DNA of 64,000 nucleotides, from contig OX335642.1 of the NCBI GenBank assembly GCA_946894095.1, positions 18,735,021 through 18,799,020 of the forward strand, written 5' to 3'. This stretch comes from Incurvaria masculella. Lineage: Eukaryota; Arthropoda; Insecta; Lepidoptera; Incurvariidae. Shown here piece after piece: positions 1-10,734 of this stretch (positions are counted from its first letter, which is position 1; each line of letters starts with the position of its first letter). The position numbers and the translations under genes are program-made. Below the pieces are notes generated by a model. It was not told the origin of the DNA, did not search any database, and saw only the letters and a list, made by a program, of their open reading frames with translations.

Positions 1-117
1 GTGGCATGGGTTCGTTATCGCGTATGATCAAAGTGACCATATAATTGTTTGGGAATCCTTCGGCGCCACAGTCGAAACAGCGCCACCGCGCACTAATGTG
101 CTCTGAAAATGCGTTTG
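1..117 (+). repeat. Copy of a dispersed repeat (also 14605-14740 and 62824-62970)
   Basis: The segment contains GTGGCATG, AAAGTGACCATATAATTGT and an end reading GTGCTCTGAAAATGCG. The same order of words is found at 14605-14740 in the same orientation and at 62824-62970 in reverse. It is therefore an interspersed repeat, cut here by the window edge. No coding frame is conserved among copies. Superfamily unknown. Confidence 0.6.
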
Positions 118-272
118 TCAAGTCCTTCCTTGCTTACTAGGTGGTAGTGTTAACCCCGCCTGGGTTAGCACCATCATCAATTTTCCGTGTTTTTCTACCA
201 GTGCGGTGTGTTAGGCTAATTTCATGACAGTAGGTAATATATATATACATGTCAAATTACATAAAAAACCCT
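118..272 (+). repeat. SINE fragment, 3' part
   Basis: The sequence follows the body of the SINE seen elsewhere in the window: CTTACTAGGTGGTAG, then GGTTAGCACCATC, CCGTGTTTT, GTGTGTTAGGC and ATTACATAAAAAA. The tRNA-like or 5S-like head is missing. Confidence 0.65.
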
Positions 273-278
273 TTTTTT

Positions 279-555
279 TGTATAATAAAACATATTAAAG
301 TATTATTTTAGTTTTATTTGGTAATTTTGCTTTTTTCATAAACTTACTTTTATCCATAATGTACGCCTTTTTGTGATTGTATAAAATGTTTGGATGCGTA
401 TATCACGGATATATGTTGATGCAACAAAAAAACAAAAACGTACAGACGTAGCTCTCAGGTGGTTTATTTAATTTACATAATATTAGCAAAAGATTTTTTA
501 TTTGACTGATGAAAGAGGAACGAGCCATTGTATGTAACTGGATCACCTCATTATT
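279..555. other. AT-rich unexplained stretch
   Basis: AT-rich sequence with no coding frame, no clear inverted repeat and no match to other parts of the window that I could see. Confidence 0.5.
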
Positions 556-878
556 AGGGTTCCGTACTCAAAGGGTGAAAACGGAACCCTATTACTAAGC
601 CTCCACTGTCCTTTCGTCCGTCCGTCCGTCCGTTCGTCCGTCCGTCCGTCCGTCCGTCCGTCCGTCCGTCCGTCCGTCCGTCCGTCCGTCCGTCCGTCCG
701 TCTGTCACAGGGCTGTATCTTATGAACCGTAATAGGTGGGCAACTAAAATTTTCACAGAGTGTGTACTTATTTTGCCTTTATAAGAAAAAATAGACAAAA
801 TAAAAATACAATAAAAAATAAAGGGGGACCTAAACCTGACTTTTTGGTGTTAAATCTTGTACGATGGTACGGAACCCT
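556..878. mobile_element. Short inverted-repeat element with internal (TCCG)n microsatellite
   Basis: The segment begins AGGGTTCCGTA and ends TACGGAACCCT, which are inverted terminal repeats. A second short inverted pair is at the left end (GGGTTCCGT/ACGGAACCC). About 90 bases of (CCGT)n lie at 614-705, followed by the conserved words AACCGTAATAGG and TTTCACAGAGTGTGTA. Partial copies start at 15021 and 61659 with the same order of words. It is non-coding; the antisense frame through the microsatellite is an artefact. Confidence 0.7.
614..705. repeat. (TCCG)n microsatellite
   Basis: About 22 near-perfect tetranucleotide units TCCG/CCGT, with one TTCG variant. It lies inside the short inverted-repeat element; the copy at 61659 has a much shorter tract at the same place. 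Confidence 0.95.
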
Positions 879-1305
879 TCGTGTGCGAGTCCCACTTGCA
901 CTTGGCCGCTTTTCCTTTTTACCACTTTGAAACTTGACATCGACATGCCAAACGTTTTCAAGATTGTGCGACTACAAACAATCCAAACTTCCCCTTCGCA
1001 GGTTCGAATTCTGCCACAGATGAATGAACAGATCTATGCACAATTTTTCTACTTATTTAATTTTGTTCAAGGTCTTAATATATTTGTTTGTGTACAATAC
1101 AATATTTTTATATTGAACACATTAATTCAATGAATTTTATTATTCATCAATCAGTATTGAAGTGGTGGCAAAGGAAGTTATTTTCTCATACGGATCTTCT
1201 TTATCGATTATCATCAGCATTTTGGGCATGTCTCGAGTAGCCAACAATTTTTTCTATCAAATACATGGTCTAGCAAATATTGGATTACGCTGGTAACGAC
1301 CTAAA

Positions 1306-1392
1306 GTGCTCAAACGATTCATCACCAGGGATGAACATTGGGTGTATGGATCTGACTTTGAAACAAAGTTAGAAACGTCCCGGAAGTCTTCG
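1306..1392 (+). pseudogene. mariner transposase fragment
   Basis: About 28 codons read RFITRDEHWVYGSDFETK, which matches the mariner transposase block around the second catalytic Asp (family pattern I-T-G-D-E-x-W-V-Y-G-Y-D-x-E-T-K). The frame dissolves on both sides and no terminal repeats are visible. A second mariner relic lies at 32800-34636. Dead fragment. Confidence 0.7.
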
Positions 1393-1459
1393 CTTCAGAA
1401 GAGCGAAGCAAAAAGTAAGCGTCAAGTTCGATCGAACGTCAAAGTTGAACGGTCAACAA

Positions 1460-1995
1460 GGTGGCCCAACCCGGCGGGACTAACTCATTCGCGGGCCAAA
1501 ACCGTGCTGTTGCGCTCTGGGACCGTCTCTGTTTCAAAGAAAAAGACAGGCTCCGTGATGAGGAAGATGCAACATGTCCACAAAAAAGACAATGTGCATA
1601 GTGTATGATTTGGTAAGATTTACGAAAATTTTGATTTCCAAACGACTTATAGCTAAAAGTAAACCACGACCGCTGTAGTCAAAAATCTAACAAAAACCAA
1701 ATAGATTATAAATCTTGATTAAATAAGATATGTCTGATGACTAATCTTTTAAGATTTTCTTGCTTTATCATTGCGTAATAAACGGACAAAGTTATTGTAT
1801 AAAACGCGCGAAAAATTCGAAATTTCGGACCTGATAACTTAGAAACCACACACAAATTTTACAATGCCAACGGTCATCAGACATCTAGTTCGATCAAATA
1901 AAGCTCTTTTGAGCAAAATTTGGGATCTCTGATAAGAAATATGGGCATGATCTTCTTTCCCCGTTTGTATGGGGAGTTGAGCGGGTTGGGCCACC
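1460..1995 (+). mobile_element. TTAA-flanked MITE, family 1, copy 1
   Basis: Element of about 540 bp starting GGTGGCCCAACCCG and ending CGGGTTGGGCCACC, followed by TTAA. The left TTAA is mutated (AACA). Near full-length copies are at 29496-30036, 37617-38148 and 63189-63732; a fragment is at 16929-17102. Shared internal words include ACGACTTATAGCTAAAAGTA and ACATCTAGTTCGATCAAATA. TTAA target duplications suggest a non-autonomous piggyBac-like or Kolobok-like element; no transposase is present. Confidence 0.8.
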
Positions 1996-1999
1996 TTAA

Positions 2000-2570
2000 G
2001 ACTTCAACTGAGTCCAGCGTTTAGCAAACAAACGATAATGGCGACCTCCGGAAGCATTGAGTTTGCGTTAGGGTTCATTGTTGTATGCGCGTCAAAATCG
2101 TTTTCAGACGAGCGAAATTTAGGTTTTTTGGTCTATTTTGTAAAGTCAATTAATATATCTTTCACTCTTATTCACTAGATAAATATGTGATCTCCCACCA
2201 CACAAAATAGCGCCGGCTTGAAAACTCAGTGAAAACCTTGTAAATAGGCATTTAATATTTTTTTTTATGAATATAAGCAAGGCATGAAAACCATTTTACG
2301 GTCATATACTATTGAATCGTCTAAACTTTGATATTTTGATTTTTCTACAGGTGTTTATTCTTAACTGAAACTGAGATAAAATAAAATTTACCCCAAAATA
2401 TTGTAGGTTAGCGCACATCTCATCCTTATTTTTTCTTACATCATTTGTAGTATTTTTATTTTGTATTATTGTTTAAATAGTTTTATGTACAATTGTACTA
2501 CTTTTATTCGCCTATGTTTTTTTTTGTTGTTTTTTTTTTGATAAAAACATTTTTTTTTTCAAATGGAGCC
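2000..2570. other. Unexplained AT-rich region
   Basis: No coding frame, RNA gene or repeat that I can support. The right part (2450-2560) is strongly T-rich. Confidence 0.5.
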
Positions 2571-2574
2571 TTAA

Positions 2575-2934
2575 GGCTGTTCCGACCCATATAAAGTTGT
2601 TTGCACACATAGCGCAAAAAGTATTGCACTTTAAGCCACGAATTAATAATAAAAGTATAATATAGTCATATTACTTGCAGCGAAAACAATTTCACAATTT
2701 CAGGATTATTGGTTTTGTTACAATTTATTTAAATACGATTTTTATTTAACTAACCATCTAACGGTGTAAAACTTCTAATCGGCATTTACAACAAAACCAT
2801 TAAACCTGAAATTGTGAATTTGTTTTCGCTGCAACTACTATGGCTATATTTAATATTTTTGACGAATTCGTGCCTTAAAGTGCAATACTTTTTGCGTTCT
2901 GTGTAAAAAAAACATTGTATGGGTCGGAACATCC
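2575..2934. mobile_element. TTAA-flanked foldback MITE, family 2
   Basis: A 360-bp foldback flanked on both sides by TTAA (2571-2574 and 2935-2938). The ends are inverted: GGCTGTTCCGACCCATA on the left against TATGGGTCGGAACATCC on the right. The homology continues inward through AAAAAGTATTGCACTTTAAG and its inverse. A right-end fragment is at 11465-11522, also followed by TTAA. Non-coding. Confidence 0.8.
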
Positions 2935-2939
2935 TTAAG

Positions 2940-3805
2940 AGAGTTTACTTTTCGTGTCAGCTCATACAAAGAGGGAAAGCTATTTATTACTCTTTGTCTG
3001 TAGGTATTTGGTTATTTTATTTTTTTGTTGTCAACCACGTCAATGTTTTTAAATTTTATTAAAGTGTTTTTTATTTACCAGAATATTCAATGACGGTTTG
3101 AATAAAAAACAGTATGCAAAATAAAACAGCTTACAACTCAGTCATTTACCAGTAAAACTAACCATTAAAAACATAACTGAGAAACTGATAGCCAAGTTCA
3201 ATATCAAAAATATTGTTTGTTGGCGACTTTGCCGACGAAAGAATTGAGATATTAATGGGTGCCAAACTCTGTAGATAACCCGGAAGAGTATTAATAATTT
3301 ACACAAGGTAGAATAATTAAGGATACATTGAAGCTCAAATTTTAACTTCTGGAAGGGGTTAAGTTTTTGTTCTATATGTCAGTCAGTGAGTCAGTCAGTA
3401 ATAAAAATGCCGATTTTTTATTTTAATATCACAATAACCGTTTTAGCTGTATTTATTAAATTTGGGGGCTCAGTTAATCATGTGCTTATTGTTCAACAAT
3501 TTTTTTGTTATTAAGGGGTCAAAAGTGGCTCCAAATGGTTCGTTTAAAATAAAAACGGCTGCTGCGCGCCAGTTCATTTTTCTTGAACTTGGCTTGACGC
3601 GCTGCCGCGTGTCTAGATCTATGAAACATAGGAGACTAGTTACAAGGATTTAAAAATATGTTTAAGTTATTTTTTATTAAATTGGACATGTTTGGGCGAT
3701 TCAATATTAAAATGTAGACTCGTGAAGCCATCCGCTAATAAGACTAGAAACGCAGAAGAATAATTCGTTCCAATGGGGAAAACAACTGCGTATTTATCTT
3801 TTTTT
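2940..3805. other. Unexplained region
   Basis: AT-rich. A short GTCAGTCAGTGAGTCAGTCA tract lies near 3378-3399. A 63-codon open frame at 3462-3653 has no recognisable motif. Nothing else supportable. Confidence 0.4.
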
Positions 3806-4006
3806 TTTTTTTATGCGACCTGACATGGATGGCTAATACCACACAACTACCGTTATGATATTAGCCCAATACACCACATTCCCGAAGGAATTAGGTGCCA
3901 TGCCAGGACCTTCCCTTTATGAGGCACGGCTACATTGCCACTAGAGAGATAGGTTCGTCACATTCTACATACTATTGTTGTCCATCGCTGATAATGCGTG
4001 ACCGTG

Positions 4007-4645
4007 CTACCTCTTCCGCTCTCCTTTTTGAGTTTTGCGTTTCTCTTTATTTTCTTCTTTCAGCTGCTTTTGTTTCTCCCGGTCTTCCTTGTCTTTGTCC
4101 TTCTTACGCTGCGAGTCGAGACGCGCCTGCTCGCGCCGTTCGCGCGCCGCCGCCGCCACGCACGCAGCGTTGGTGTTCCGCTCCAGCTCCTCCCCGCCAC
4201 ACCCGCCGCCGCCGACCTCCGCATCCCCCGACTCCTCTTGGTCAGAGAGCTGGCTGTACTGGGAGAGGATGACATCACGAATCTTCTTCTCCTCGTCGGT
4301 GTAGCGGCGAGGCGCTGCCGCGGAGGGAGCCGCCGCCTCCATCAGCCGCGCCAGCTGCAAGTCGACTTGCGTATCATTTCCGCGCCCCGCTGACACCGCC
4401 GCCGCATGGCACAACGACCACTTGTCCAAGATCTCAGACACGTGCGTACTCATGTCGCACTCCACAAATTCGCTTAGAATCCCCTCAAGCGCCTCCTTTT
4501 TGTCGTCCAGCGAATCCTCGCCGTCCAGTATGCCGGCGATATAAGCGCCAAATACTGCCTCGTCCGTCTGCAGAGTACGGAGTTTATCAGAGAGCCATGA
4601 TTCGAACTCTTCGGGCGGTTCTCTCACATCAAATATCGACAGCTA
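4007..4645 (-). pseudogene. CCDC43: CCDC43-like reading frame, intronless, no ATG
   Basis: The frame encodes about 206 residues in one exon, ending with a stop at 4007-4009. It matches the conserved eukaryotic coiled-coil protein CCDC43 along its whole length. The N-terminal FESWL block is followed by AVFGAYIAGILDGED and LEGILSEFVE. The middle has RRYTDEEKK, and the C-terminus is a Lys/Glu/Arg coiled coil (DSQRKKDKDKEDREKQKQLK) ending KTQKGERKR, the family's signature tail. CCDC43 is a widely conserved protein of poorly known function. The frame starts at GTG (4627), and upstream codons reach a TAG without any ATG. Either the start has been lost or an upstream exon is missing. It is clearly GC-richer than the flanks, has no polyadenylation signal within 70 nt of the stop, and interrupts a SINE. 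I favour a 5'-truncated retrocopy or captured cDNA. The family identity is strong; functional status is unsure. Confidence 0.8.
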
Positions 4646-4649
4646 TATA

Positions 4650-5195
4650 GTTTTTTTTTTTATTATATGTTTTTATCTTTACTTTACATACGCTAAATAT
4701 TTCGCTCATCCAAGAAACTCATCGTCCAAAGCATTTTTAGTTCTCATTTGGTTTGTTCACCTTGTTTGGTTGTACAGTCTATTTGAAGATACTTATTTGT
4801 GTGCTAATTGTATGAACAGGTTTGATTTATGTCTTTTATCTTGACTTTTAAACCTAATGTAACATAATTTTACGAAACGTCACTAATGAGAAACAGGCCA
4901 AACTTAAAATCAGCGACTAGCCTTAGCAATATGTCAGCCTAGTCACAGCTGTGTTTGGTCCTTTTGTTGATATATGCTGTTTATTTATTTTAATTATCTT
5001 ACTTTAGCTACTAATTTTTAAGTTATTTGTTACCTTCATAATGTTTTCGTTACATAAGATAATTTGATTTTCATTCTTTACACTTATAACTTAGTATAGA
5101 AAACAATTTAGAAATTAAGTAAGTATAAGCTTTATCTAATTGTAATTGTAAGCATTATCAATAATAAACATTTTCATTTTCATTTTCATTTTCAA
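4650..5195 (+). mobile_element. Probable non-LTR retroposon 3' end with (CATTTT)n tail
   Basis: AT-rich non-coding DNA ending at 5165-5195 with AATAAA and about four CATTTT units, then directly the resumed SINE. This looks like the 3' end of a non-LTR retroposon inserted in plus orientation. The CCDC43-like sequence lies 5' of it, antisense. No reverse transcriptase frame remains, so the family cannot be named. Confidence 0.45.
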
Positions 5196-5472
5196 CTGGA
5201 TGGAAAACACGGACAATTTTTCATTGCCGCTTCGACCATCTTTTCATCCAATGCGATGGTACCAACCCGGGCGGGCTTAAACCCTACCACCTAGTAGGGG
5301 AAGGGGACCTACAGTTTTACATGGATTCCGAACCATGGAGCAGCTCGCATTCGTGACGAAATGCACTTATCGAACTCTGAAAGAGAAAGACAGTGGTGCA
5401 AGTTGGTATCGAACCCGGGCCTCTGGTACGCTAGGCCAGTCCCCGCGCCACTAGGCTACGAGCCGCTCTAAA

Positions 5473-6180
5473 TGATTCGTCAACTCTGTCAGAGACCCTA
5501 CAAAACAAAACAGAATATATTTTAAAATTTTATTTACTGAACATATGTAATTAAAATTACTGAATTTCTAACATATTATTCAGAAAATGAAATGTTCCAA
5601 ATCATGCTATTAAAATAAAGTTGTGGGAAAGAAAATATCACAATAACATAACCTATAATATTTCGTTTCAAACATTGTGCTGGTCAAAAAAACAAAAACT
5701 CTTCTTTTCCTGCAAACCTTATTCCAACTGCATCATGGAGTACATCTTTCATCTAAAAACTCGTAAATCAAATTGCCAGTTTTTGACGTTTCTACGGTGA
5801 GGTCGCTCATGCGGCATCTATACTTATAAATTATATAAAACACAAAGCGTATTGTAGATTATAAGTTATAATCTACAATACGCTTTTTGTTTTCTTCCCC
5901 ATTGCATAATGACTACGCGTCCACGGAATCCATGTTTTTTTTTACAAAGTTAGATTGCCAAAGCCTCTGGCAGAAAATTATACATCTAGTGACGGTGATA
6001 ACTTTGAGGAGGAACATTTGAAAATCGAGGACTAAATACATTAATATCTCTTTTGGGACCCACCATTTTTCGTTCTCCTTGTAAATAATATTAGAAATTA
6101 AAAAACCTCATTTCTCATGTTCAGGTAAAAATTTATAACTCCAGTTGCTCAATAACATGTCATACAATAGATTATAAATT
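5473..6180. other. Unexplained region with a perfect hairpin
   Basis: AT-rich, no coding frame. The only strong feature is the palindrome at 5844-5886. Confidence 0.5.
5844..5886. repeat. Perfect 21-bp palindrome
   Basis: AAAGCGTATTGTAGATTATAA is followed by one base (G) and its exact reverse complement, giving a 43-nt hairpin with a one-base centre. No U-run or gene lies next to it to make it a terminator. Confidence 0.9.
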
Positions 6181-6184
6181 CTTG

Positions 6185-6365
6185 TTTACACAGGTGATAT
6201 ACACTACATTGTACATCGTAGATTCAACAAATACCTTGTTGATTTATCACCTCTTTGGAAGACAAAGCAGCTTTTCAGGCTTACGTCAAGACTACGGGCA
6301 TACGCCGACACGTGTGGGGTCAAGGCTGAAACTGAGAACGTCAAATGAGGAAGGAAACGTTCTTG
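6185..6365. repeat. Dispersed repeat shared with 9105-9235
   Basis: Both places carry, in the same order, AGATTCAACAAAT or AAATTCAACGAGT, then CTTGTTGATTTA, AAGCAGC, and ACGCC(G/C)ACAC(G/A)TGTG. The similarity extends over about 120 bases. Non-coding; family unknown. Confidence 0.5.
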
Positions 6366-6934
6366 ATTGAAGCCTACAAGATGGAAATTTAGGAAAATCC
6401 AGAGGTACCTCGGGAAATCGATTATTATTCAGCGAAAGAAAAGAAAAAAAAATGTGTTAAAAAAATTGAAATTCTTGAACAAAGTAGTGCAATTATGCAG
6501 GGTAATTTAATATAAAAAAATAAAAAAGGAGATCAAACAGAAATGGAAAACTAAAGGCCTGATATTTATAAAAAAAACATTAAAACGTCGAGCGCGTATT
6601 GCATGTTGCAGTAATAAGTAAATACAAAACATAACCTAACCTAACTTCCAAGAGCCAGAAATGGCGTCTGTAATGATTTTTTTAATCTTACTTTTGAAAA
6701 CTAAAATAACCAATAAACATTTTATCCAAAATCAGCCCCGATCTCCATTTGCCAAAGTAACAATAGTTGTAAGATATTGCTTTTTAGCGATAAGCTCGCC
6801 CTTTACATGCATGTATCAAAGAGTAAATAAAAAAAAATGATATGAAGCTATGTGCCATATGTTATTAAGCAAACACATGTGTCAATTGACGTATTATTCT
6901 TTAGTAATTGCGTAAGTATAAATATGTAGGGTAG

Positions 6935-7278
6935 CCTCGGTAGCCCAGTAGCTCGAAGCCTTGCCGTTTGATAAGCTGGATGATCTCTTAGCGCAGTTTT
7001 CGACCGTTGAGGCTGGCCGTGGTTCAGATTACACATAAAACTGTTGGTTCCGTTCCTTACTTACTAGGTTTAATTCCGCGTTGGAACCATCGCATTAAAT
7101 GTACGATTGTCAAAGCGGAAATGAATAGTTGTCCTTATTTTCCTTCCAGTTCAATGTACCCTAGAAATATAAGGTAGGTCCTGGCATGTTACCCAGTTTC
7201 CATGTGGTGTGTTAGGCCAATATCATTACAGTCGTCTTGGTATTAGCTATGCGTGTCCAGTTACATAAAAAAAACCTC
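6935..7278 (+). mobile_element. SINE copy with degenerate 5S-type head
   Basis: The head resembles the SINE at 20829: AGCCTCGGTAGCCCAGTAGCTC, then CGACCGTTGAGGCTGGCCGTGGTTC. The common SINE body follows (CTTACTTACTAGG, GTACGATTGTCAAAGCGG, TCAATGTA, GGTCCTGGCAT, GTGTGTTAGGCCAATATCA) with an A-rich end. The 5S-like core is heavily mutated. Confidence 0.7.
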
Positions 7279-7279
7279 A

Positions 7280-8225
7280 TTCGTTACATATTTGGTACAT
7301 CGGAAAATCATCACAAAAAACAGATTCCTGCAGGACAATATTTTTTATGTTTGCTGAATGTGAATGCAAACGAATCGTTCACAAAAAATTCTGGCAATCA
7401 TTTCGAAACACAGCTCAGGTACAGACGGCGTTACCCTAACCGCCACACTTTGAACTTTGATCCACATACGTTTTGCGAAATACCGATCGATTCATATTTC
7501 GATATGCGGATGACAAGCGAACTAAAATGTACTTGGCGCAATTACTTACATCCCAGATAGCATGGGCGTTTGTTGCAAGTTTGCGGGTCTGTGCTTTTAA
7601 CTTATTTAGGAAAATTTGTCGGAAAACATTTAAATATTAAAATAAAATATAGCCTATGTTAGACGGGAAGAATGTAGCTTTCAATAGGTGAAATATTTTT
7701 TTAAATCGGTATAGTAGTTTTAAACATTACCCTGTACAAACAAACAAAAAAACAATCAAACAAATATATCATGGTGTAGACGAGTGAATACACCACGAGT
7801 GTTGGAAAAATGTTTTTCAAGTGATAATTGAAGGACGCCAACGAATAAGCGATTCTTTAAGAGAGGTGCGAAGTAAAGTAATAAGCTCATCACGCAAACT
7901 ATTATTCTTTTGACATGATTGTAGGTTTATATCAGAACCTACAATTAATTTTGTACTTTATACTTTATATTTGCTGTGATAAACATCACGCAAGGTTGTT
8001 GTGTTAACACTGAAGATCCTTTGTTTTGAAGAATATCATGCAATTTTGTTGCGTGTAAACTAGAAGCTTGTTTTGTGTTGCCGCAAGTTGGCTCAGTTGC
8101 CATGGCAAACATAGCAAACCTTCTTGTTTGTCACTTCTGTCTTGTTGCCTAAAACAAGTTTACATTGTTGTCTGGGATGTGAATGTTCTCGTGTTATACA
8201 ACATAAAAATAAAATTAATTTCTTT
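7280..8225. other. Unexplained region
   Basis: Contains a 107-codon open frame (7237-7560) that begins inside the SINE and has no motif, so I do not call it a gene. A short A/C-rich stretch lies near 7738-7770. Otherwise nothing recognised. Confidence 0.4.
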
Positions 8226-8227
8226 GG

Positions 8228-8725
8228 TATCGTCGTCCTATTTAATTTATTTCCGACTCCACAGCTTCTTCATAAAAAAGTTTGTCGAAAGTAAAACTCG
8301 GACTGATACATTTTGACGTATCGGAGATCGTATTCTGTACATCGAAAGTACATGGCATTACTTCAGTGGCCGCCCCACGGAGATCGACGATTTCCGTAGA
8401 GCGCCCTGACGAACTAAGAGAATTTCGTTCCGTGCTTGGCCTGCGCGTGATGTGTTCGCGAACAAGAAAACTAATGTAAATTCTGTTGATCCGATCGCTA
8501 CCAAACTTCACAGTAATCAAATTTCCAAATACTGAATACACAATAAAATCTATTTATTTGTCGAACCTCCTCACAAAATTTAACGAGAATCGATTGAGAA
8601 ATGCGACTTGTAGAGGAGAACAGCCGGACAGCCGGCCAGCCAGACAGACGTACGCAAGCATTATTTCCCAAGCTGAAACGGACACGCTTCACTCGATAAA
8701 GATTTCAGAGCCAATTTCACATTAA
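8228..8725. repeat. Degenerate dispersed repeat, related to 13180-13640
   Basis: The words GAGAATCGATTGAGAAATGCGAC, GTAGAGGAGAACAGCC and CAGACAGACGTACG recur with small changes in the triplicated block at 13180-13640. Several overlapping short open frames here do not persist between copies. Confidence 0.5.
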
Positions 8726-8885
8726 GAGGTATTCATTGAAAGAATATTTACGATGTAAGTTTTGTATTTCCCATTATTTTAATGCCACGTCCACAACAAC
8801 AACTGGCTAGCAAGGGCAGACAATTGAAGAAGGAAGAGGGCGATACAAATTCAATATGGTAAGCCTCCTTTCCAATGTTCTGAAG

Positions 8886-9029
8886 CCTGAGTCCGCTTAT
8901 TATAGAAAACTCCACTTTCGAGCTTTAGCGTTATGAGATAACTCCGGAATCTAACAAAATTGTTACAAATTTTGTGTTATCTCGTTACGCTAACGCTCTA
9001 CATTAGAGTTATCTATTAGCGGACTCAGG
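8886..9029. mobile_element. 144-bp MITE
   Basis: The segment begins CCTGAGTCCGCTTAT and ends TAGCGGACTCAGG. Inner parts are also inverted (GCGTTATGAGATAAC against GTTATCTCGTTACGC). No target duplication was established. Confidence 0.6.
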
Positions 9030-9377
9030 AGCCAGTTCAGTTCTTGAGTTCACTCCGTAACCACGCATACATTCAATCATTGGTTATTGTATGCACAGAT
9101 GATGCCAATTCAAACATCGCCTTTGTTGTAAATTCAACGAGTGACTTGTTGATTTACACAAAAAGCAGCATTTCAAGGTTACATGAATAAAACAGACATA
9201 CGCCCACACATGTGTGGCTTGAATCTACAGGCTGGAAGTTTTAGACACGGTAAAGTGCTAGTACCTGCGTCTTAATATGTTTGGCCTCACTGAATTTCTT
9301 ATTGATGTTGACAAGTCGATAAACAATGAAATATAAGTGTGAGAAAGAAAACTAAAAAAAAGAGGAAATTTTGAAGA

Positions 9378-9573
9378 TTTTTTTTGTGACTGAACATGAA
9401 CACCCACCGTCGCGATTTAGCCCAACACACCGAATTCCTTTATGAGCACGGCTACATTGAACTGGATGAAAAACACAGTCAATTTTTAATTGCATTTTCG
9501 ACCATCTTTTCATGAAATGCGATGGTGCCAGCCCGAGCAGCTTAACTCTTACCACCTATAAGGGGAAGGGGTA
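9378..9573 (-). mobile_element. SINE fragment
   Basis: Minus-strand SINE tail and body: poly-T, GTGACTGAACATGAA, TTAGCCCAACACACC, TGAGCACGGCTACATTGAACTGGATG, CGACCATCTTTTCAT and CCACCTATAAGGGGAAGGGG. The head is absent. Confidence 0.7.
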
Positions 9574-9855
9574 TGTAAAGAGCACTATGCGCTTGCATTG
9601 TATTTATATATATTTATGTTTTAGCTTAAAATACTTACCACTTGGGAGAAACAACGAGATACTTAAAAAAATAGGCCTACAGAGCAAAACTTGTGCTATG
9701 GAAACGAAAATCATTACTTTCGTACGGATATACCAAAAGTTATACATATACTCATAAATTTAAGCTTGATAAGTTAATAACTCTCTACTAAATTAACGAA
9801 TTGAGAACCTCCTCCTTTTTTTGAACTCGGTTAAAAGAGGAAACCATATATTCCG

Positions 9856-10402
9856 GGAGGTCACGACATTTTTGGTCACGATAAGGTTAATGGCTGAATC
9901 TGAGTGCACAGGTTAGAAACCAACCCTCTGATGCTAAATATGTCGGTCTGCCTGTGCCAAGTGGTTGCGTTACCTAAATTGGCTGTATTAAATAGATGTT
10001 GGTATGTACCTGCTGATGAATATACTGATTGTCTAGAAACATTGATACCTATTAATTATGCAACAATAACTAGTCGTTTTTTTAATTAAATACTTAAATA
10101 TACCTAAACTTATATCTGTAACCTATATCGCCTATAACTACGAAATGCAACCAGGAATTTGTTCAATTTTTGTATTGCTAACCAAATATGTACTGATACT
10201 TTCATGCTTCGTCATTTGCATCCATTTACCTTATCATATATATTTTTTGTCCCCATAACTACTGTTTCAGGGGCCTTATCTACGTAACGCAACCACTTGG
10301 AACAGGCAGACTGACACATATAGCTTCAAAGAATTTGTCTTTATCCCGTGAACCCAGTTTCAGCCATTTACTTTATCGTTACCATTTTTGTCGCGACCTC
10401 CT
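9856..10402. mobile_element. Foldback element of about 550 bp
   Basis: The left end (GGAGGTCACGACATTTTTGG, GATAAGGTTAATGGCTGAA) is the inverse of the right end (TTCAGCCATTTACTTTATCG, TTGTCGCGACCTCC). The arms extend about 110 bases inward and include GTGGTTGCGTTACC against ACGTAACGCAACCAC. Non-coding. Confidence 0.6.
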
Positions 10403-10734
10403 AGTCTAATAATTCCTACTACGATCGCTACCATCATGTTATCGAGCAATCCGTTCCGGTACCACGAGCTCGATTTTAACACATCGATTGGTATAATAAC
10501 GTCAGACTTGACTTCCCGAATTGTTTTCAATTCAATTATTTTTTTTTAAATAGTTCTTGGATACATTTATGGTTGGTTGATATTTGCGACGTAACAACGA
10601 ATCGATTGACACCTTATTCAGAAAAATCGGATGAATAGTTCAAGTGCTATGGTGGAACATACTTGAATAAAAAGGGGGGAACGGCAGAACGTCTAAGATG
10701 CAGATCGTAAAATATCATATTTTAACAAAATTTT

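Larger units (their letters stand above)
3812..5472 (-). mobile_element. tRNA-headed SINE split by a 1.26 kb insertion
   Basis: The SINE tail is at 3812-3934 (poly-T then GACATGGATGGCTAATACC to GCACGGCTACATTG). The SINE resumes at 5196 (AACTGGATGGAAAACACGG) and ends near 5472 at the tRNA-like head AGCGGCTCGTAGCC (minus strand). Box A (TAGCCTAGTGG) and box B (GGTTCGATACC-like) are present in the head. The insertion at 3935-5195 carries the CCDC43-like frame and ends, on the plus strand, with AATAAA and a (CATTTT)n tail. No target duplication is obvious. Confidence 0.8.

Noticed and set aside
595..798. Open frame with repeated DGRT residues
   Set aside because: It is the translation of the (TCCG)n microsatellite and its flanks; there is no gene evidence.
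4007..4393. Plus-strand frames over the CCDC43-like region
   Set aside because: The minus-strand frame has clear full-length similarity to CCDC43; the others are shadows with Pro/Arg-rich or Leu/Phe-rich content.
7237..7560. 107-codon open frame
   Set aside because: It starts inside a SINE and has no recognisable motif, splice sites or homologue in the window.
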